A DNA stretch of 64,000 nt from Thermomonas sp. S9 (lineage in GTDB: Bacteria; Pseudomonadota; Gammaproteobacteria; Xanthomonadales; Xanthomonadaceae). Shown here one piece after another: positions 38,270-48,524 of the stretch. The notes beneath the pieces were generated by a model. It was not told where the DNA came from. It searched no databases and was given only the letters and a program-made list of their open reading frames with translations. The position numbers and the translations under genes are program-made. Numbering within the stretch: the first letter of the stretch is position 1; each line of letters opens with the position of its first letter. Location: positions 1 to 64,000 of the forward strand of contig NZ_JAJDFY010000001.1 of NCBI RefSeq assembly GCF_024704365.1, given 5' to 3'.

Positions 38270-38278
38270 TTATCCACA
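38270..38278 (+). promoter_or_regulatory. Perfect DnaA box upstream of the dcw promoter
   Basis: TTATCCACA, the consensus high-affinity DnaA box, lies 71 bp upstream of the dcw -35 and inside an AAGCTT-flanked AT-rich stretch. A single box is not an origin. It might couple DnaA to division gene expression. Confidence 0.45.
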
Positions 38279-38409
38279 AGCTTATGTTCCGTCTCAAATT
38301 TTGAGACAGCACACGCTTCCGGGGCTGGCCGCATTCAGGCGCGCCCGCCATTTCGAACGATTGCTGCGGCGCAGCAAATCCCGTTGCCATGCGCCGGCAC
38401 AATGCGCGC

Positions 38410-39165
38410 ATGTGCGTGGTCGCCCTCGCCTGGAACATCCACCCGCGCTGGCGCCTGGTCGTGGCCGGCAACCGCGACGAGGCGCACGCGCGCCCTGCCG
38501 CGGCGCTTTCCCGATGGCCGGATCTGCGGATCCGCGCCGGCCGCGACCTGCAGGCCGGCGGCACCTGGCTGGGGCTGGGGCGGGACGCACGCATGGCGGT
38601 GGTGACCAATGTGCGCAATGGCCTGCCGCGCCCGTTCATCGGCCCCTCGCGCGGCGACCTGCCGGTGGCGTTCCTGACCGGCGCGCAGGCGGCCGCCGAG
38701 TACGCGGCGCAGGTGGCGGCGCAGGCGGCGCGCTACGCGCCGTTCAATCTGGTGCTGGCCGATGCGCACGACTGCCTGTACGTCGGCAACCATCCGGGAC
38801 CGGCGTGGCGACGCCTCGCGCCCGGCGTGCACGCACTGTCGAACGGCCCGCTGGATGCCGACTGGCCCAAGGTACGCCGCCTGCGCATGGCGCTGCAGGC
38901 CTGGGTGGCGGCCGGCGACGACGACCCGCAACCGCTGTGGCAGGCACTGGCGGATGAAACCCCGGCCACGGACGCGGAGCTGCCGGACACCGGCGTCGGG
39001 CTGGCGCTGGAGCGACGGCTCTCGCCCTGCTTCATCCGCGGCGTACGCTACGGCACCCGCGCCAGCACCCTGCTGCGGGTGGATGCCGCCGGGCGCGGCC
39101 ACATCTGCGAGCGCCGGTTCGGGCCGGGCGGGGTGTTCCTGGGCGAAACCACACTGGCCGACTGA
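38410..39165 (+). CDS. TANGO2 / NRDE family protein
   Basis: 251 residues from ATG 38410 (MCVVALAWNIHPRWRLVVAG NRDE), which places Cys2 at the N-terminus as in this family. The family-defining NRDE motif is at about residues 21-24, followed by HARPAAALSRWPDLRIRAGR and AGGTWLGLGRDARMAVVTNV. C-terminal RYGTRASTLLRVDAAGRGHI. The fold is like N-terminal nucleophile hydrolases; linked to haem or lipid handling in eukaryotes, but the bacterial role is unknown. Monocistronic, divergent from mraZ. Confidence 0.9.
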   Translation: MCVVALAWNIHPRWRLVVAGNRDEAHARPAAALSRWPDLRIRAGRDLQAGGTWLGLGRDARMAVVTNVRNGLPRPFIGPSRGDLPVAFLTGAQAAAEYAAQVAAQAARYAPFNLVLADAHDCLYVGNHPGPAWRRLAPGVHALSNGPLDADWPKVRRLRMALQAWVAAGDDDPQPLWQALADETPATDAELPDTGVGLALERRLSPCFIRGVRYGTRASTLLRVDAAGRGHICERRFGPGGVFLGETTLAD

Positions 39166-39200
39166 AGGCGCGCGGACTGGCAGCGGCGCGAGGCGCCCGC

Positions 39201-40047
39201 TCAGGCCGCGAGCAGGCTGCGCATCGGCGCCAGCCGCACCCGCGCCTGCGCCAGCCAGTCGTCCAGCGCCAGGCCGGACAGCACGTCGAACTCGGCCTGG
39301 CGTGCCGCACCCAGCGCATCGCCGGCGCGGTCGCCGGGATGGCACATCAGCAGATCTCCGGGGCGCGCCGTCGCCAGCCAGCCGCGCAGCAGCCCGACAT
39401 AGCGCGCCTGCCCGCCGCTGAAGCCGTACACGCCGAGAAAGCCGCGGTTCTGGCGGAACCCGGCGCGGCGCGCACTGGCCGCCAGCGCGCGCGCGCCCAG
39501 CGCCGCGATCACCCCCGCCTTGGCCGCATCCTGCAGGCCCGCCACCCGCATCGCCGCCCAGCGGCCGCGGGTGTCGCGCAACCACGGCCGCGGGCCGGAC
39601 GCCGGATAGCGCCGCGCCAGTTCCTCCAGCAGCGCGCGCCGGATCACCGGCAGCTGGTGCACGTGCTGGTGGCCATCGACGAAGGCCGGCGCGCGCCCCA
39701 GGCCGTCCTCGAATGCGTCGAGCTGGGCGCAGATCTCGGCGCGCACCATCGCGGCATCCAGCGAACCTGCGTAGGATTGCGCGATCAGCGCCTGCAACCG
39801 GTGGCGCGCCCCCGGCGTCAGCGGCGCCTCGGTGAAATCCAGATGCAACCCGACCTCCAGCCCGCCGGCGGCGCCGTCGCGCAGCCAGTGCAACCCCTGC
39901 CGCCAGGCCGGCGCGCCCACCAGCGCGCCGGTGGCCTGCAGGCGGCCGCGCCCGGCCAGTTGCGCCACCGCGGCGTTGACCCCCCGCATCCAGCCCGTAA
40001 TCATCGGCGCAGATGCACAGGCCGGTTTCCGGCAGTCCTGTTTCCAT
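39201..40047 (-). CDS. ChbG/HpnK-like carbohydrate deacetylase (one frame break)
   Basis: YdjC-fold deacetylase. From ATG 40047: METGLPETGLCICADDYGLD with the metal-binding DD, then one extra G in a G6 run, then GVNAAVAQLAGRGRLQATGA. Metal and catalytic parts: GGLEVGLHLDFTEAPL (HLD), PAFVDGHQHVHQLPVIRRAL (H.H), and late GDLLMCHPGDRAGDALG. Family members deacetylate N-acetyl sugars, including hopanoid and chitobiose substrates. Its position beside the GtrA/GT2/ArnT cassette suggests envelope glycolipid work (inference). Confidence 0.85.
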
Positions 40048-40078
40048 CCGTCTCGCCTCTTTAGCCCCTGACTCCGAC

Positions 40079-40477
40079 ATGGTGCACCACATCCCGCGCC
40101 CCTTGCGCTTCATCGCCGTCGGCTGCGCCGCCGCCGCCGTGCACTGGCTGGTGGTGGTGGCGCTGGTGGAACACGCCGGCCTGCCGCCGCTGGCGGCCAA
40201 CGTGCTGGGCTGGCTGGTGGCCTTCGTGGTCTCGTTCGCCGGCCACCATCACCTGACCTTCCGCGGCCACGGGGTGCCGGTGCGCGATTCCGCGCGCCGG
40301 TTCTTCCTGCTCTCGGCCTTCGGCTTCGCCCTGAACGAGACCACCTACGCGCTGGCGCTGCACCTCAGCCGGATCGGCTACCAGCTGCTGCTGGGCGGGG
40401 TGCTGGTGTTCGTGGCCGGGATCACCTGGATGCTGAGCCGGCTGTGGGTGTTCCGGGACAGCCCAGCGCAGCCCTGA
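40079..40477 (+). CDS. GtrA-like membrane protein
   Basis: 132 residues from ATG 40079. Four membrane spans: FIAVGCAAAAVHWLVVVALV, LPPLAANVLGWLVAFVVSFA, RRFFLLSAFGFALNETTYAL, YQLLLGGVLVFVAGITWMLS. The motif FAGHHHLTFRGH is the GtrA/PF04138 pattern (F...H.TF). Such proteins flip or help move polyprenyl-linked sugars. It converges with the ArnT-like gene by 56 bp overlap and is divergent from the deacetylase. Confidence 0.88.
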   Translation: MVHHIPRPLRFIAVGCAAAAVHWLVVVALVEHAGLPPLAANVLGWLVAFVVSFAGHHHLTFRGHGVPVRDSARRFFLLSAFGFALNETTYALALHLSRIGYQLLLGGVLVFVAGITWMLSRLWVFRDSPAQP

Positions 40478-41997
40478 CCGCCGGCTGCGCAGGTTCGATC
40501 CGCCACAGCGCGGCCTCGCCGCTGGCCGCCACCTGGCGCGCCTGCGCCAGCAGCGGGAACGCCTGCGGCGCGGCCCGCGGCCCCACCAGCCAGGCCACCG
40601 GCGCCCGGCACAGGGCCGGCGCCAGCTGCGATGGACGCAGCAGCAGGCTGCGCGCCAGCGCCGGATCGAAGTCGCCGGCATCGGCCAGCTCCTTGCGCCA
40701 GGTATCGCGGCGGCGGATCGCCGGATCGTCCCAGTCCAGCACGTAGGCCACCGGCTGCTCCAGCCGCGCGTAGATCGGCAGGTCGAAGTAGTACTCGCCC
40801 AGCAGGAACACCGGCGCGCCCGCCTGGCGCTGGGCGCGCAGCTCCAGCCCAAGCCCCTTGCTGGAATGCGGCGTGCGTGCCGCCAGCAGGCCGATCACCA
40901 GCACGCAGAACGCCACCGAGACGCCCGCGCTGACCCACCAGCCGCGTCCGAGGCGGCCGTAACGGCGGCGGTGCGCGGCGACCCCGTCCGCCAGCAGCAC
41001 CGCCAGCGGCGGGATCGCCGGCAGGATGTAGCCCACCAGCTTGGACGCCGGCAGCGAGAAGAACGCCGCCACCACCACCACCCACAGCTCACATCAGCCG
41101 GCGCAGGTCGGCGCGCAGCGGATCCACGCCCTGCCCGCGGGCCAGCAGCGGCTTCAGCCAGGGCAGCCACGGCAAGGTGGCCAGCGCCAGCACCGCCGGG
41201 TAGAACCAGACCGGCTGCACGTTGTTGAAACCGGTTTCCGCGAAACGCTTAAAGTGCTGGACCACGAAGAAGTAATGCAGGAAGTCCGGGAACCGCTGCT
41301 GCATGGCGATGAACCACGGCGCGGCGACCAGTGCGAACAGCACCAGCCCCGGCAGCGACAGCAGGCGCAGCCAGGTGCGCCAGCGGCCGCCCGAGAGCAG
41401 CCAGGCGGTCACCACCAGGCCCGGCAGCACCATCCCGATCAGGCCCTTGGCCAGCACCGCCAGCGCGGCCGCGACGTACGCGCCCAGCAGCGCGCCGCGG
41501 TACGGCAGGCCGCGCTCCAGCGCCAGCGCCGCCTGCGCCAGCAGCACGATGGTGACGGTGATCGCGCCGGCCACCAGCATGTCGAGATTGGCGAACTGCG
41601 CGCCCAGATAGAACGCCGGCTGCAGCAGCAGCACCCACAGCGCCAGGCGCGCATCGCGCTCGCCCCACCAGCGCCGCAGGAGCAGAAACACCGCCAGCGC
41701 CCCGGCCCACGCACCGAGGATCGAGGCCAGCCGCGCCGGCCACTCCCACACCCCCAGCAGCTTCATCGCCGCCGCGGTGATCCAGTAGAACAGCGGCGGC
41801 TTGTGGAAGTACGGCAGCCCGTCCAGGGCCGGGGTCAGCCAGTCGCCACTGCGCAGCATGCCCCAGGCCACGCCGACGTAGCGGCCTTCGTCCGGCAGCA
41901 TCAGCGGCCGCGCCCAGGCCAGCAGCGCCAGCCACACAAACGCCAGCAGCGCGACCTGGAGAGTGCCGCGCGGGGACGCCTGCACCGGCGCGCTCAC
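40422..41997 (-). CDS. ArnT-like PMT_2 family glycosyltransferase (one frame break)
   Basis: GTG 41997 overlaps the GT2 stop. N-terminus RGTLQVALLAFVWLALLAWA, PLMLPDEGRYVGVAWGMLRS with the D-E.RY catalytic loop, GDWLTPALDGLPYFHKPPLF, many membrane spans (LGAWAGALAVFLLLRRWWGE), AAPWFIAMQQRFPDFLHYFF and HFKRFAETGFNNVQPVWFYP. After a one-base break near 41,090 it reads VVVAAFFSLPASKLVGYILP, AIPPLAVLLADGV and the soluble C-domain. ArnT relatives move sugars from undecaprenyl phosphate to lipid A; substrate unknown here. Confidence 0.88.
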
Positions 41998-42939
41998 TCG
42001 CCCAGCCCCTGGCCGCGCCGGCGCCTGACGATATACAGCGGCCGCCGCTTGACCTCCTCGAAGATGCGCCCGACGTATTCCCCGACCACGCCCAGCGCCA
42101 CCAGCTGCATCCCGGCGGAGAACATCACGCCGACCACGATCGTGGTCCAGCCGCTGACCCCGGTGCCCGTGCAGCAGGTACTCGACCACCAGGAACAGGC
42201 CATAGCCGAACGCGAGCATGGCCAGCGTGAAGCCGGTGAGCGTGAGCAGGCGCAGCGGCCAGGTGGAGAAGCCGATCAGCCCGTCCAGCGCGAAGTTCAC
42301 CAGCCGCATCGGACGGAAGTGGGTGCGCCCGCCGGCGCGCGCGTCCGGCATGTAGGGCACCGCCACCGCGCGGAACCCGACCCAGGCGTACAGCCCTTTC
42401 ATGAAGCGGTTGCGCTCGGGCAGTGCCAGCAGCGCCTCCACCACCGCGCGGTCCATCAGCCGGAAATCGCCGGCATTGGGCGGGATCTCCACGCGGTCGC
42501 CCGCGTTCACCAGCGCGTAGAAGCCGCGCGCGCCGAGCCGCTTGAACAGGCTCTCGTCGGCGCGGCTGCTGCGCACGGCATACACGCTGTCGGCGCCTTC
42601 CCGCCACTTCTCCAGCAGGGTCGGGATCAGCTCCGGCGCGTGCTGGAGGTCGGCATCCAGCATCACCACCACCTCGCCGCGCGCGGCCTGCAGCCCGGCG
42701 GTCAGCGCCGCCTCCTTGCCGAAATTGCGCGACAGCTCGACCGTGCGGATGCCGGCGCGACGGGTCCATGCCGCCAGCCGCTGCGGGGTGTCGTCGGTGC
42801 TGCCGTCATCCACCAGGATGATCTCCCACGCCGGCGCCAGCGGCTCCAGCACCGCCAGCAGCCGCGGCAGCAGCAGGTCGAGGTTGCCGGCCTCGTTGCG
42901 GCACGGAATCACGCAGGAGATGCTGGGCCGCGCATGCAC
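41994..42939 (-). CDS. GT2 polyprenyl-phosphate sugar synthase (ArnC/GtrB-like, one frame break)
   Basis: From ATG 42939: PSISCVIPCRNEAGNLDLLL, WEIILVDDGSTDDTPQRLAA, VELSRNFGKEAALTAGLQAA, GEVVVMLDADLQHAPELIPT with the DxD motif, and IPPNAGDFRLMDRAVVEALL. Two C-terminal membrane spans: WPLRLLTLTGFTLAMLAFGY and, after a break near 42,165, WTTIVVGVMFSAGMQLVALG followed by GEYVGRIFEEVKRRPLYIVR. It would load a sugar on undecaprenyl phosphate for the ArnT-like enzyme and GtrA. Confidence 0.9.
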
Positions 42940-43207
42940 GCGCGCGGCCAGCGCGGCATCGCCGGCGGCCGGCTCAGGAGTCGGGGACGATTCGAAACGG
43001 AGTGCATGCGCCAGGCCTCATCGCAGCGCCGGACGGCCGACGCGAACGCCACTAGCATGATCGATCCGGCGTAAACCTGGCTCAGCCGAAACACAGCCAG
43101 GTGTTAAAGCCCGCCAGGCGTCCGCAAGAACTGCCGCACGGGGCGAACCCGTCATCCCGTTCGTGGTGGGCCTGTCGAACCACGGGCGGGAGGTCTGGAA
43201 TGAAGGC
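42940..43207. other. Intergenic region between GT2 gene and rnpB
   Basis: No gene is seen here. It holds the upstream region of the GT2 gene and the sequence downstream of RNase P RNA. A GCCAGGTTTACGCC stretch near 43,080 could be part of a promoter for the GT2 gene. Confidence 0.4.
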
Positions 43208-43576
43208 GGCGGAGCCGGCCGATAAGCCGGGTTCTGTCGGCGCCTGCGCGCCGTGGCAGCCATTCCTCTAGGCGCCGCGTCGCCGCGACGCTCGAGCAAC
43301 CTACCCGGAGACTCGGCGGGCCGCCTCATCGTCTCCCTATTTGGTCTTGCTCCCGGTGGGGTTTGCCGTGCCGGCCTGTTGCCAGGCTCGCGGTGCGCTC
43401 TTACCGCACCATTTCACCCTTGCCGTCCTGCCGAAGCAGTCTTGGGCGGTATCTTTCTGTTGCACTTTCCGTCGGCTCGCGCCGCCCAGGCGTTACCTGG
43501 CACCGTGCCCTGTGGAGCCCGGACTTTCCTCGGCATCCGCAAGGGATGACGCGACTGCCTGGCCGACTCCGCCGGC
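43208..43576 (-). ncRNA. rnpB: RNase P RNA (class A)
   Basis: On the minus strand the start GAGTCGGCCAGGCAGTCGCG, the conserved GAGGAAAGTCCGGGCTCC near 43,530-43,513, GAAAGTGCAACAGAAAG, AAGGGTGAAATGGTGCGGTA, CCACCGGGAGCAAGACCAAA TAGG, and the 3' GACAGAACCCGGCTTATCGG are the hallmark blocks of bacterial type A RNase P RNA. It matures tRNA 5' ends with RnpA. About 369 nt, intact. Confidence 0.95.
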
Positions 43577-43608
43577 GCGGATTGTCGCACGTGCCGGCGC
43601 GGCGCGCC

Positions 43609-44431
43609 TCACTCCGCCCCGTACAGCGCCTTGCGTGGCGCGCCGGACAGCTCCGCCGCCAGCTTGGCCGCAGTGGACGGCGGCAGGTGCTCTTTCAGCC
43701 GGGCATACAGGCGCCGGCCTTCGGCCACCTTGGCGTCGCCATCCCCGGCGGCGCCCTGCACCAGCAGCACGAACTCACCGCGGCGCTGGTCGGGATCGGC
43801 CTCGACCTGCGCCAGCAGGCCGGACAGGCTGCCGTCCCGCACCGTCTCGAACAGCTTGGTCAGCTCGCGCGCCAGCACCGCGGGGCGCGCGCCGCCGAAG
43901 GCCGTCGCCATGTCGGCCAGGGCCTCCCCGATGCGGTGCGCGGACTCGTAGAAGATGAGCGTGCGCGTCTCGCCGGCGAGCGCCTGCAGGCGCTCGCGCC
44001 GGGCCGCGGCCTTGGCCGGCAGGAAGCCCTCGAAGGCGAAACGGTCGCTGGGCAGCCCGGCCACGCTGAGCGCGGCGATGAGCGCGCTGGCGCCCGGCAC
44101 CGGACTGACCTTCACCCCGGCCGCGCGCCGCGCGCACCAGCCGGAAGCCGGGATCGGACACCAGCGGGGTGCCGGCGTCGCTGATGAGCGCCAGCGATTC
44201 GCCGGCCAGCAGGCGCGCCACGATCCGCTGCGCGATCGCGTCCTCGTTGTGCTCGTGCAGCGCCAGCAAGGGCGTCGCGATACCGAAATGCGCCAGTAGC
44301 TGGCCGCTGCGGCGGGTGTCCTCGGCGCAGATCGCCGCCACCTCGCGCAGCACCTGCTGCGCGCGCGGAGTGAAATCGCCCAGGTTGCCGATCGGTGTGG
44401 CGACGACGAACAGAGTGCCGGGAACCTGCAT
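43609..44431 (-). CDS. rsmI: 16S rRNA (cytidine1402-2'-O)-methyltransferase (one frame break)
   Basis: From ATG 44431: MQVPGTLFVVATPIGNLGDF, VAAICAEDTRRSGQLLAHFG, LLALHEHNEDAIAQRIVARL, LALISDAGTPLVSDPGFRLV. After a break near 44,125: VSPVPGASALIAALSVAGLP, SDRFAFEGFLPAKAAARRER, TLIFYESAHRIGEALADMAT, RELTKLFETVRDGSLSGLLA. Tetrapyrrole methylase fold. It modifies the same 16S nucleotide as RsmH. Divergent from the LpoA-like gene. Confidence 0.93.
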
Positions 44432-44502
44432 GGGTGCCTTCAACGTGGGCGCGGGTAGAATCCTAGCCGGTTCCCCCAGCGAGCGCCCCGCCCGTGGCCC
44501 CG

Positions 44503-45834
44503 ATGCGATCCTTCCTGCTCGTCCTGCTGCTGGCGCTGGCCGGCTGCGCGAACGTGGCGCCGAAAGCCCCGCCGCCGCCGCCCTATGCCGAAGCCACCGT
44601 GCAGGCGCAGGCGCTGGCCGCCAACCACGCGCGCCTGACCGGGCCGGCGCGGCGCGCCAATGGCGAGGCCATCGAACGCCTACTGACAGCGCTGGACGAT
44701 GCCACCCTGGCCCGGGATGCAGCGCGGCTGCCCGCCGAGGATCCGCTGTATGCCTTTGCCGGCCGCGCGCTGTTGCGGCGCGGGCTGCCGCTGCCGCATC
44801 CGTTCGCCCGCAGCGAGGCCGATTTCGGGGCGGCCCAACGCCCACCGGCCGAGGCGGACGGCTACCGCCCTCCGCTGCAGGTGGCGCTGCTGCTGCCGCT
44901 GTCCGGGCCGCAGGCACCCGCTGCGGCCGCCGTGCGTGATGGCTATCTGAGCGGCTATTACGGCGAAACCCGGCGCCGGCCGCAACTGCGCTTCTACGAC
45001 ACCGTCGGCGGTGCCCAGGCCGCGCTCGCGCGCGCGGCCGCCGACGGCAACGACTTCGCGGTCGGCCCGCTGCTGCGCGAGGACGTGGATGCCGTGTTCG
45101 CGGACGCCCCCCCGCTGCCGCTGCTGGCGCTCAACCGCGGCGACCGCAGCCCGACGCCGGGCAGCGCGGCGTTCTCGCTGTCACCAGAGGACGAGGGCGT
45201 CAGCCTGGCGCTGGCGCTGGCCGAGCGCGGCCGCCGTCACGTGTTGCTGATCGCCGGCAGCGAAGTTGCCCAGCAGCGCACCGCTCATGCGGCCGAAACC
45301 CTGCTGCGGCAGCGCGGGGCGCAGGTGACGCGACTGCCGGCCACGCCCGCGCTTGCCAGCGCACTCGCCGCGCTCACACCGGCGCCAGACGCGGTGCTGC
45401 TGGTGCTCAAGGGGCCGCAGGCGCGCAGCGTGGTGCCGCAGCTGGCGCTGGCCAACCTCGGCCAGCTGCCGCGCTACGCCAGCTCGCAGATCACCCAGGG
45501 CACCGGCAAGCCGGACGAGGACTCGGCGCTGGACGGCACCCTCTTCCCGACCGAACCCTGGCTGGTGGAACCAGTGCCCGGGCTGCCGAGCCAGGCCGTC
45601 GCCGCGGCGCAGGTGGTGACCGCCAAGGGGCCGGCGGCGCGCCTGTTCGCATTCGGCCTCGATGCCTGGCGACTCACCGGATATCTGCAGCATCTGGCCC
45701 TGCAGCCGAACGCTACCCTGCGGGGCGCCACCGGCCGCCTGCAGCTGGACGGCTTCGGCAACGTGCAGCGGCAGCCGGCATGGTCACAGTTCCGCGGCGG
45801 ACGCCCGCTGTCGCTGCCCGATGGCGCGCCCTGA
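44503..45834 (+). CDS. LpoA-like penicillin-binding protein activator lipoprotein
   Basis: 443 residues from ATG 44503. Lipoprotein signal [15 protein letters not shown] with lipobox LAGC, then a proline run ([12 protein letters not shown]). N-terminal helical TPR-like region, then a periplasmic-binding-like domain: [80 protein letters not shown]. This is PF04348 (LppC/LpoA), an outer-membrane activator of PBP1a. It is co-transcribed with yraN. Confidence 0.88.
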   Translation: MRSFLLVLLLALAGCANVAPKAPPPPPYAEATVQAQALAANHARLTGPARRANGEAIERLLTALDDATLARDAARLPAEDPLYAFAGRALLRRGLPLPHPFARSEADFGAAQRPPAEADGYRPPLQVALLLPLSGPQAPAAAAVRDGYLSGYYGETRRRPQLRFYDTVGGAQAALARAAADGNDFAVGPLLREDVDAVFADAPPLPLLALNRGDRSPTPGSAAFSLSPEDEGVSLALALAERGRRHVLLIAGSEVAQQRTAHAAETLLRQRGAQVTRLPATPALASALAALTPAPDAVLLVLKGPQARSVVPQLALANLGQLPRYASSQITQGTGKPDEDSALDGTLFPTEPWLVEPVPGLPSQAVAAAQVVTAKGPAARLFAFGLDAWRLTGYLQHLALQPNATLRGATGRLQLDGFGNVQRQPAWSQFRGGRPLSLPDGAP

Positions 45835-46204
45835 GCCTTCCCGCCAGCAGCGCGGCGCGGCGGTTGAAGCGGCTGCGCTGGCGTTCCTGCAAGCCCACGG
45901 CCTGCGCCTGCTGGCGCGCAACGCACACAGCCGCGGCGGCGAACTCGACCTGGTGATGGACGACGCCGGCAGCGTGGTGTTCGTGGAGGTACGCTATCGT
46001 GCGAATCCCGACTTCGGCGGCGGCGCGGCCTCGGTGGATGCCGGCAAGCGCCGACGACTGGTGCAGGCGGCGCAGGACTTCCTGGTCCGGCATCCAGAAC
46101 ATGCGCATGCCTCCTGTCGATTCGATGTCGTGGCCGCCTCGGGCGACCCGGCCGCGCCCGCGCTCACCCGGCTGCGCGACGCCTTCCGCGCCGACGAAGC
46201 GTGA
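45821..46204 (+). CDS. yraN: UPF0102 protein YraN
   Basis: 127 residues from ATG 45821, overlapping the lipoprotein gene's end. Family blocks: [40 protein letters not shown] with the nuclease-like E-L-D pair, [42 protein letters not shown]-(D/E)XK-like fold. The lpoA-yraN order is common in Gammaproteobacteria; exact role unknown. Confidence 0.9.
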   Translation: MARPEPSRQQRGAAVEAAALAFLQAHGLRLLARNAHSRGGELDLVMDDAGSVVFVEVRYRANPDFGGGAASVDAGKRRRLVQAAQDFLVRHPEHAHASCRFDVVAASGDPAAPALTRLRDAFRADEA

Positions 46205-47586
46205 TTCGCATGCCCCTGCCCGCCGCCCTCGCCGCCGAGCTCGCCGCGCTGCTGGGCGACGGCTGGCACGTGGACGAAGCGACACGCGACGCCCACGGCG
46301 GCGACGACTCCCGCCGCCACGTGCCACCGCAGGCGGTGGCGCTGCCGCGCACGCGCGAGCAGGTCGTGGCCCTCGTCCGCGCCTGCCGCGCGCACGGCGT
46401 GCCGATCGTCGCCCGCGGCACCGGCACCGGCACCACCGGCGCGGCGGTGCCGACCCCCGAAGCGATCGCCGTGTCGTTCGCGCGCATGGACCGCATCCGG
46501 GCCATCCAGCCCGCCGACCGCTGCGCGGTGGTGGAACCGGGCGTCCTGAACGGTGCGCTGCAGGCCGCGCTGGCACCGCACGGCCTGTTCTGGCCGCCGG
46601 ATCCTTCCAGCGCCGACAGCTGCACCATCGGCGGCAATCTCGCCACCAACGCCGGCGGCCCGCGCGCGGTGAAGTACGGCGCCACCCGCGACAATGTGCT
46701 GGGGCTGGTCGCGGTCACCGGCGCGGGCGAGCTGATCCGGGTCGGCGGTGCCTACACAAAGGCCTCGGCAGGCTACGACCTGACCCGTCTGCTGGTCGGC
46801 AGCGAAGGCACCCTGGCGCTGATCGTCGAGGCCACGCTCAAGCTGACCCCGCGCCCACAGGCGCAGGCCGGCCTGCGCGCGTTCTACCGCGACGCCGCCA
46901 GCGCCGCCGCGGCCGTCTCCCGGCTGATGGCGCAGCCGGTGGTGCCGGCGACGCTGGAGTTCCTGGACCGCCGCAGCCTCACCCTGCTGCGCCGCAACGG
47001 CAGCGACGTGCCCGAAGCCGGCGCAATGCTGCTGATCGAGGCCGACGGCAGCCTCGAGGCCCTGCCGGACATCCTCGCCACCTTCGGCACGGCCGCCGAC
47101 AGCGACGGCCTGATCGATATGGACGTGGCGCAGGACGGCGCGGCGCGCGAACGCCTGTGGGCGGCGCGGCGCGCGCTGTCGCCGGCGCTGCGCACGATTG
47201 CGCCCGGCAAGATCAACGAAGACGTGGTGGTGCCGGTCTCGCGCATCCCCGATCTGGTGGCCGGCGTGGAGGCGCTGGCGGAAGCGCACGCGCTGACCAT
47301 CGCCTGCTTCGGCCACGCCGGCAACGGCAACCTGCACGTCAACCTGCTCTACCACCCGGACGACGCCGCCGAGACCGCGCGCGCGCAGGCCGCGCTGCCG
47401 CAGGTGTTCGCGCTGGCGCTGGCGCTCGGCGGCACGCTCTCGGGCGAACACGGCATCGGCCTGTCCAAGCGCGACTTCATGGCGCACGCCTTCGATGCGG
47501 CCACGCTGGAAGCCATGCGCGCGATCAAGCGCGCACTCGACCCGGACGGCATCCTCAACCCGGGCAAGCTGCTGCCACCGCCCTGA
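46201..47586 (+). CDS. FAD-linked oxidase, GlcD / D-2-hydroxyacid dehydrogenase family
   Basis: Intact, 461 residues from GTG 46201 that overlaps the yraN stop; ATG 46210 is an alternative. PP-loop FAD domain: [113 protein letters not shown]-terminal substrate domain: [40 protein letters not shown] (H for metal), [20 protein letters not shown]. It oxidises a 2-hydroxyacid such as glycolate or D-lactate; the substrate is not fixed by sequence. Its stop is 13 bp from the Rhs array. Confidence 0.9.
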   Translation: MIRMPLPAALAAELAALLGDGWHVDEATRDAHGGDDSRRHVPPQAVALPRTREQVVALVRACRAHGVPIVARGTGTGTTGAAVPTPEAIAVSFARMDRIRAIQPADRCAVVEPGVLNGALQAALAPHGLFWPPDPSSADSCTIGGNLATNAGGPRAVKYGATRDNVLGLVAVTGAGELIRVGGAYTKASAGYDLTRLLVGSEGTLALIVEATLKLTPRPQAQAGLRAFYRDAASAAAAVSRLMAQPVVPATLEFLDRRSLTLLRRNGSDVPEAGAMLLIEADGSLEALPDILATFGTAADSDGLIDMDVAQDGAARERLWAARRALSPALRTIAPGKINEDVVVPVSRIPDLVAGVEALAEAHALTIACFGHAGNGNLHVNLLYHPDDAAETARAQAALPQVFALALALGGTLSGEHGIGLSKRDFMAHAFDAATLEAMRAIKRALDPDGILNPGKLLPPP

Positions 47587-47599
47587 CGTAACCTCCCCC

Positions 47600-48020
47600 T
47601 GGCGTTGCGCTTGCCCATCCGCTGCTCCAGGGCGTTCACCGTGTAGGTCGTGGTCATCCCCTGCGCCGTGTGGCCGGCCAGGCGGCCGAAGGGATCATAC
47701 GCCAGCGTGTGCGTGATGCCTGCGGCATCGGTGTACGCGGTGACATTGCCGGTGGCGTCGTAGGTGAACCCGCGGCTTACGCCGCCCGCCACCGCCTGCA
47801 CCAGCCGGTTGCCGCTGGCGGCGTAGGCGTAGCCCGTCGCGCTCGCCGGCAGGGTATTCCCCAGGCTCACCCGGTTGCCCACCGCGTCGTACCCGTAGCT
47901 GGCCACGTTGCCGCCTGCGTGCTCCGCGCGCACCAGCCGCGACAGCGCGTCGTACTGGAACTGCTGCGTCTGCGCCGCATTCACACCATCGGTGATCGCG
48001 GTGATGCGGTCCAAAGCCAT
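47600..48020 (-). pseudogene. Truncated displaced Rhs core module A
   Basis: From ATG 48020: [113 protein letters not shown]. This equals the first 140 residues of modules B and C. Similarity ends at about 47,600, 13 bp past the oxidase stop, so the rest of the core and any toxin are lost. The leader repeat lies just upstream. Confidence 0.85.
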
Positions 48021-48050
48021 GGCACAGGAATTTTCTGCTTACGGCGAGAA

Positions 48051-48070
48051 AGTGAACCTGACCCCGATAC
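48051..48070 (-). repeat. Module leader repeat, copy A
   Basis: Plus-strand AGTGAACCTGACCCCGATAC. Part of a roughly 50-bp leader (with CTTACGGC.AGAAAGTG) that precedes the ATG of each displaced Rhs module. Confidence 0.8.
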
Positions 48071-48116
48071 GCGATACGCTACGCCCGAAGGGCGAGGCTT
48101 TTTGATTCTACACAAC

Positions 48117-48524
48117 TCATTTTGGCAACTTTGCGGTCAAGCTAAAAATGATACCAACAACAAGCCCGATCATTGCTCCAACCGGAATGGTGCGCGCAAG
48201 TGATGGGGGGCGAAGGCTCAACTGCCAATAACCAACCCATATAGCCGAACCGAGAACAGCAGCCCCGATACAAACAAACGCCCAAGTCAACCAGCCTCTT
48301 GAACGAAGCCACAAAAGGTATGGCAGACCAAATAGCAACATTGCGCCATAACTAATGGGTAATCCGAACAAGAAAACGAACAGCATGGCGACAGGCAGAT
48401 CACGGAGCCCGTAAACCCCAAAATTCGACAGCGCTTCCCAAGCCACAGCAAAAGTAATTGATAGCGGCACTCCCAATGGAGCAATCAGTGCCGCCTTCCA
48501 AATGGATGACTTGGTCACAGTCAT
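48117..48524 (-). CDS. Candidate immunity protein for Rhs toxin B (four membrane spans)
   Basis: 135 residues from ATG 48524, which overlaps the toxin B stop (ATGA), the usual toxin-immunity layout. Four predicted membrane segments: SIWKAALIAPLGVPLSITFA, LPVAMLFVFLFGLPISYGAM, WLTWAFVCIGAAVLGSAIWV and IPVGAMIGLVVGIIFSLTAK. Base composition is clearly lower in GC than the Rhs core, as expected for exchanged tip/immunity cassettes. No family recognised. A membrane location suggests the toxin acts in or through the inner membrane (inference). Confidence 0.6.
   Translation of the reverse strand: MTVTKSSIWKAALIAPLGVPLSITFAVAWEALSNFGVYGLRDLPVAMLFVFLFGLPISYGAMLLFGLPYLLWLRSRGWLTWAFVCIGAAVLGSAIWVGYWQLSLRPPSLARTIPVGAMIGLVVGIIFSLTAKLPK

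Noticed and set aside
38270-38278. Chromosome replication origin
   Set aside because: Only one DnaA box is present, with no dnaA/dnaN genes or AT-rich unwinding element.
38291-38307. Second transposable-phage end, because GTCTCAAAT matches the prophage end repeats
   Set aside because: It is a single perfect inverted repeat in a host promoter region with no phage genes beside it; likely an operator or chance.
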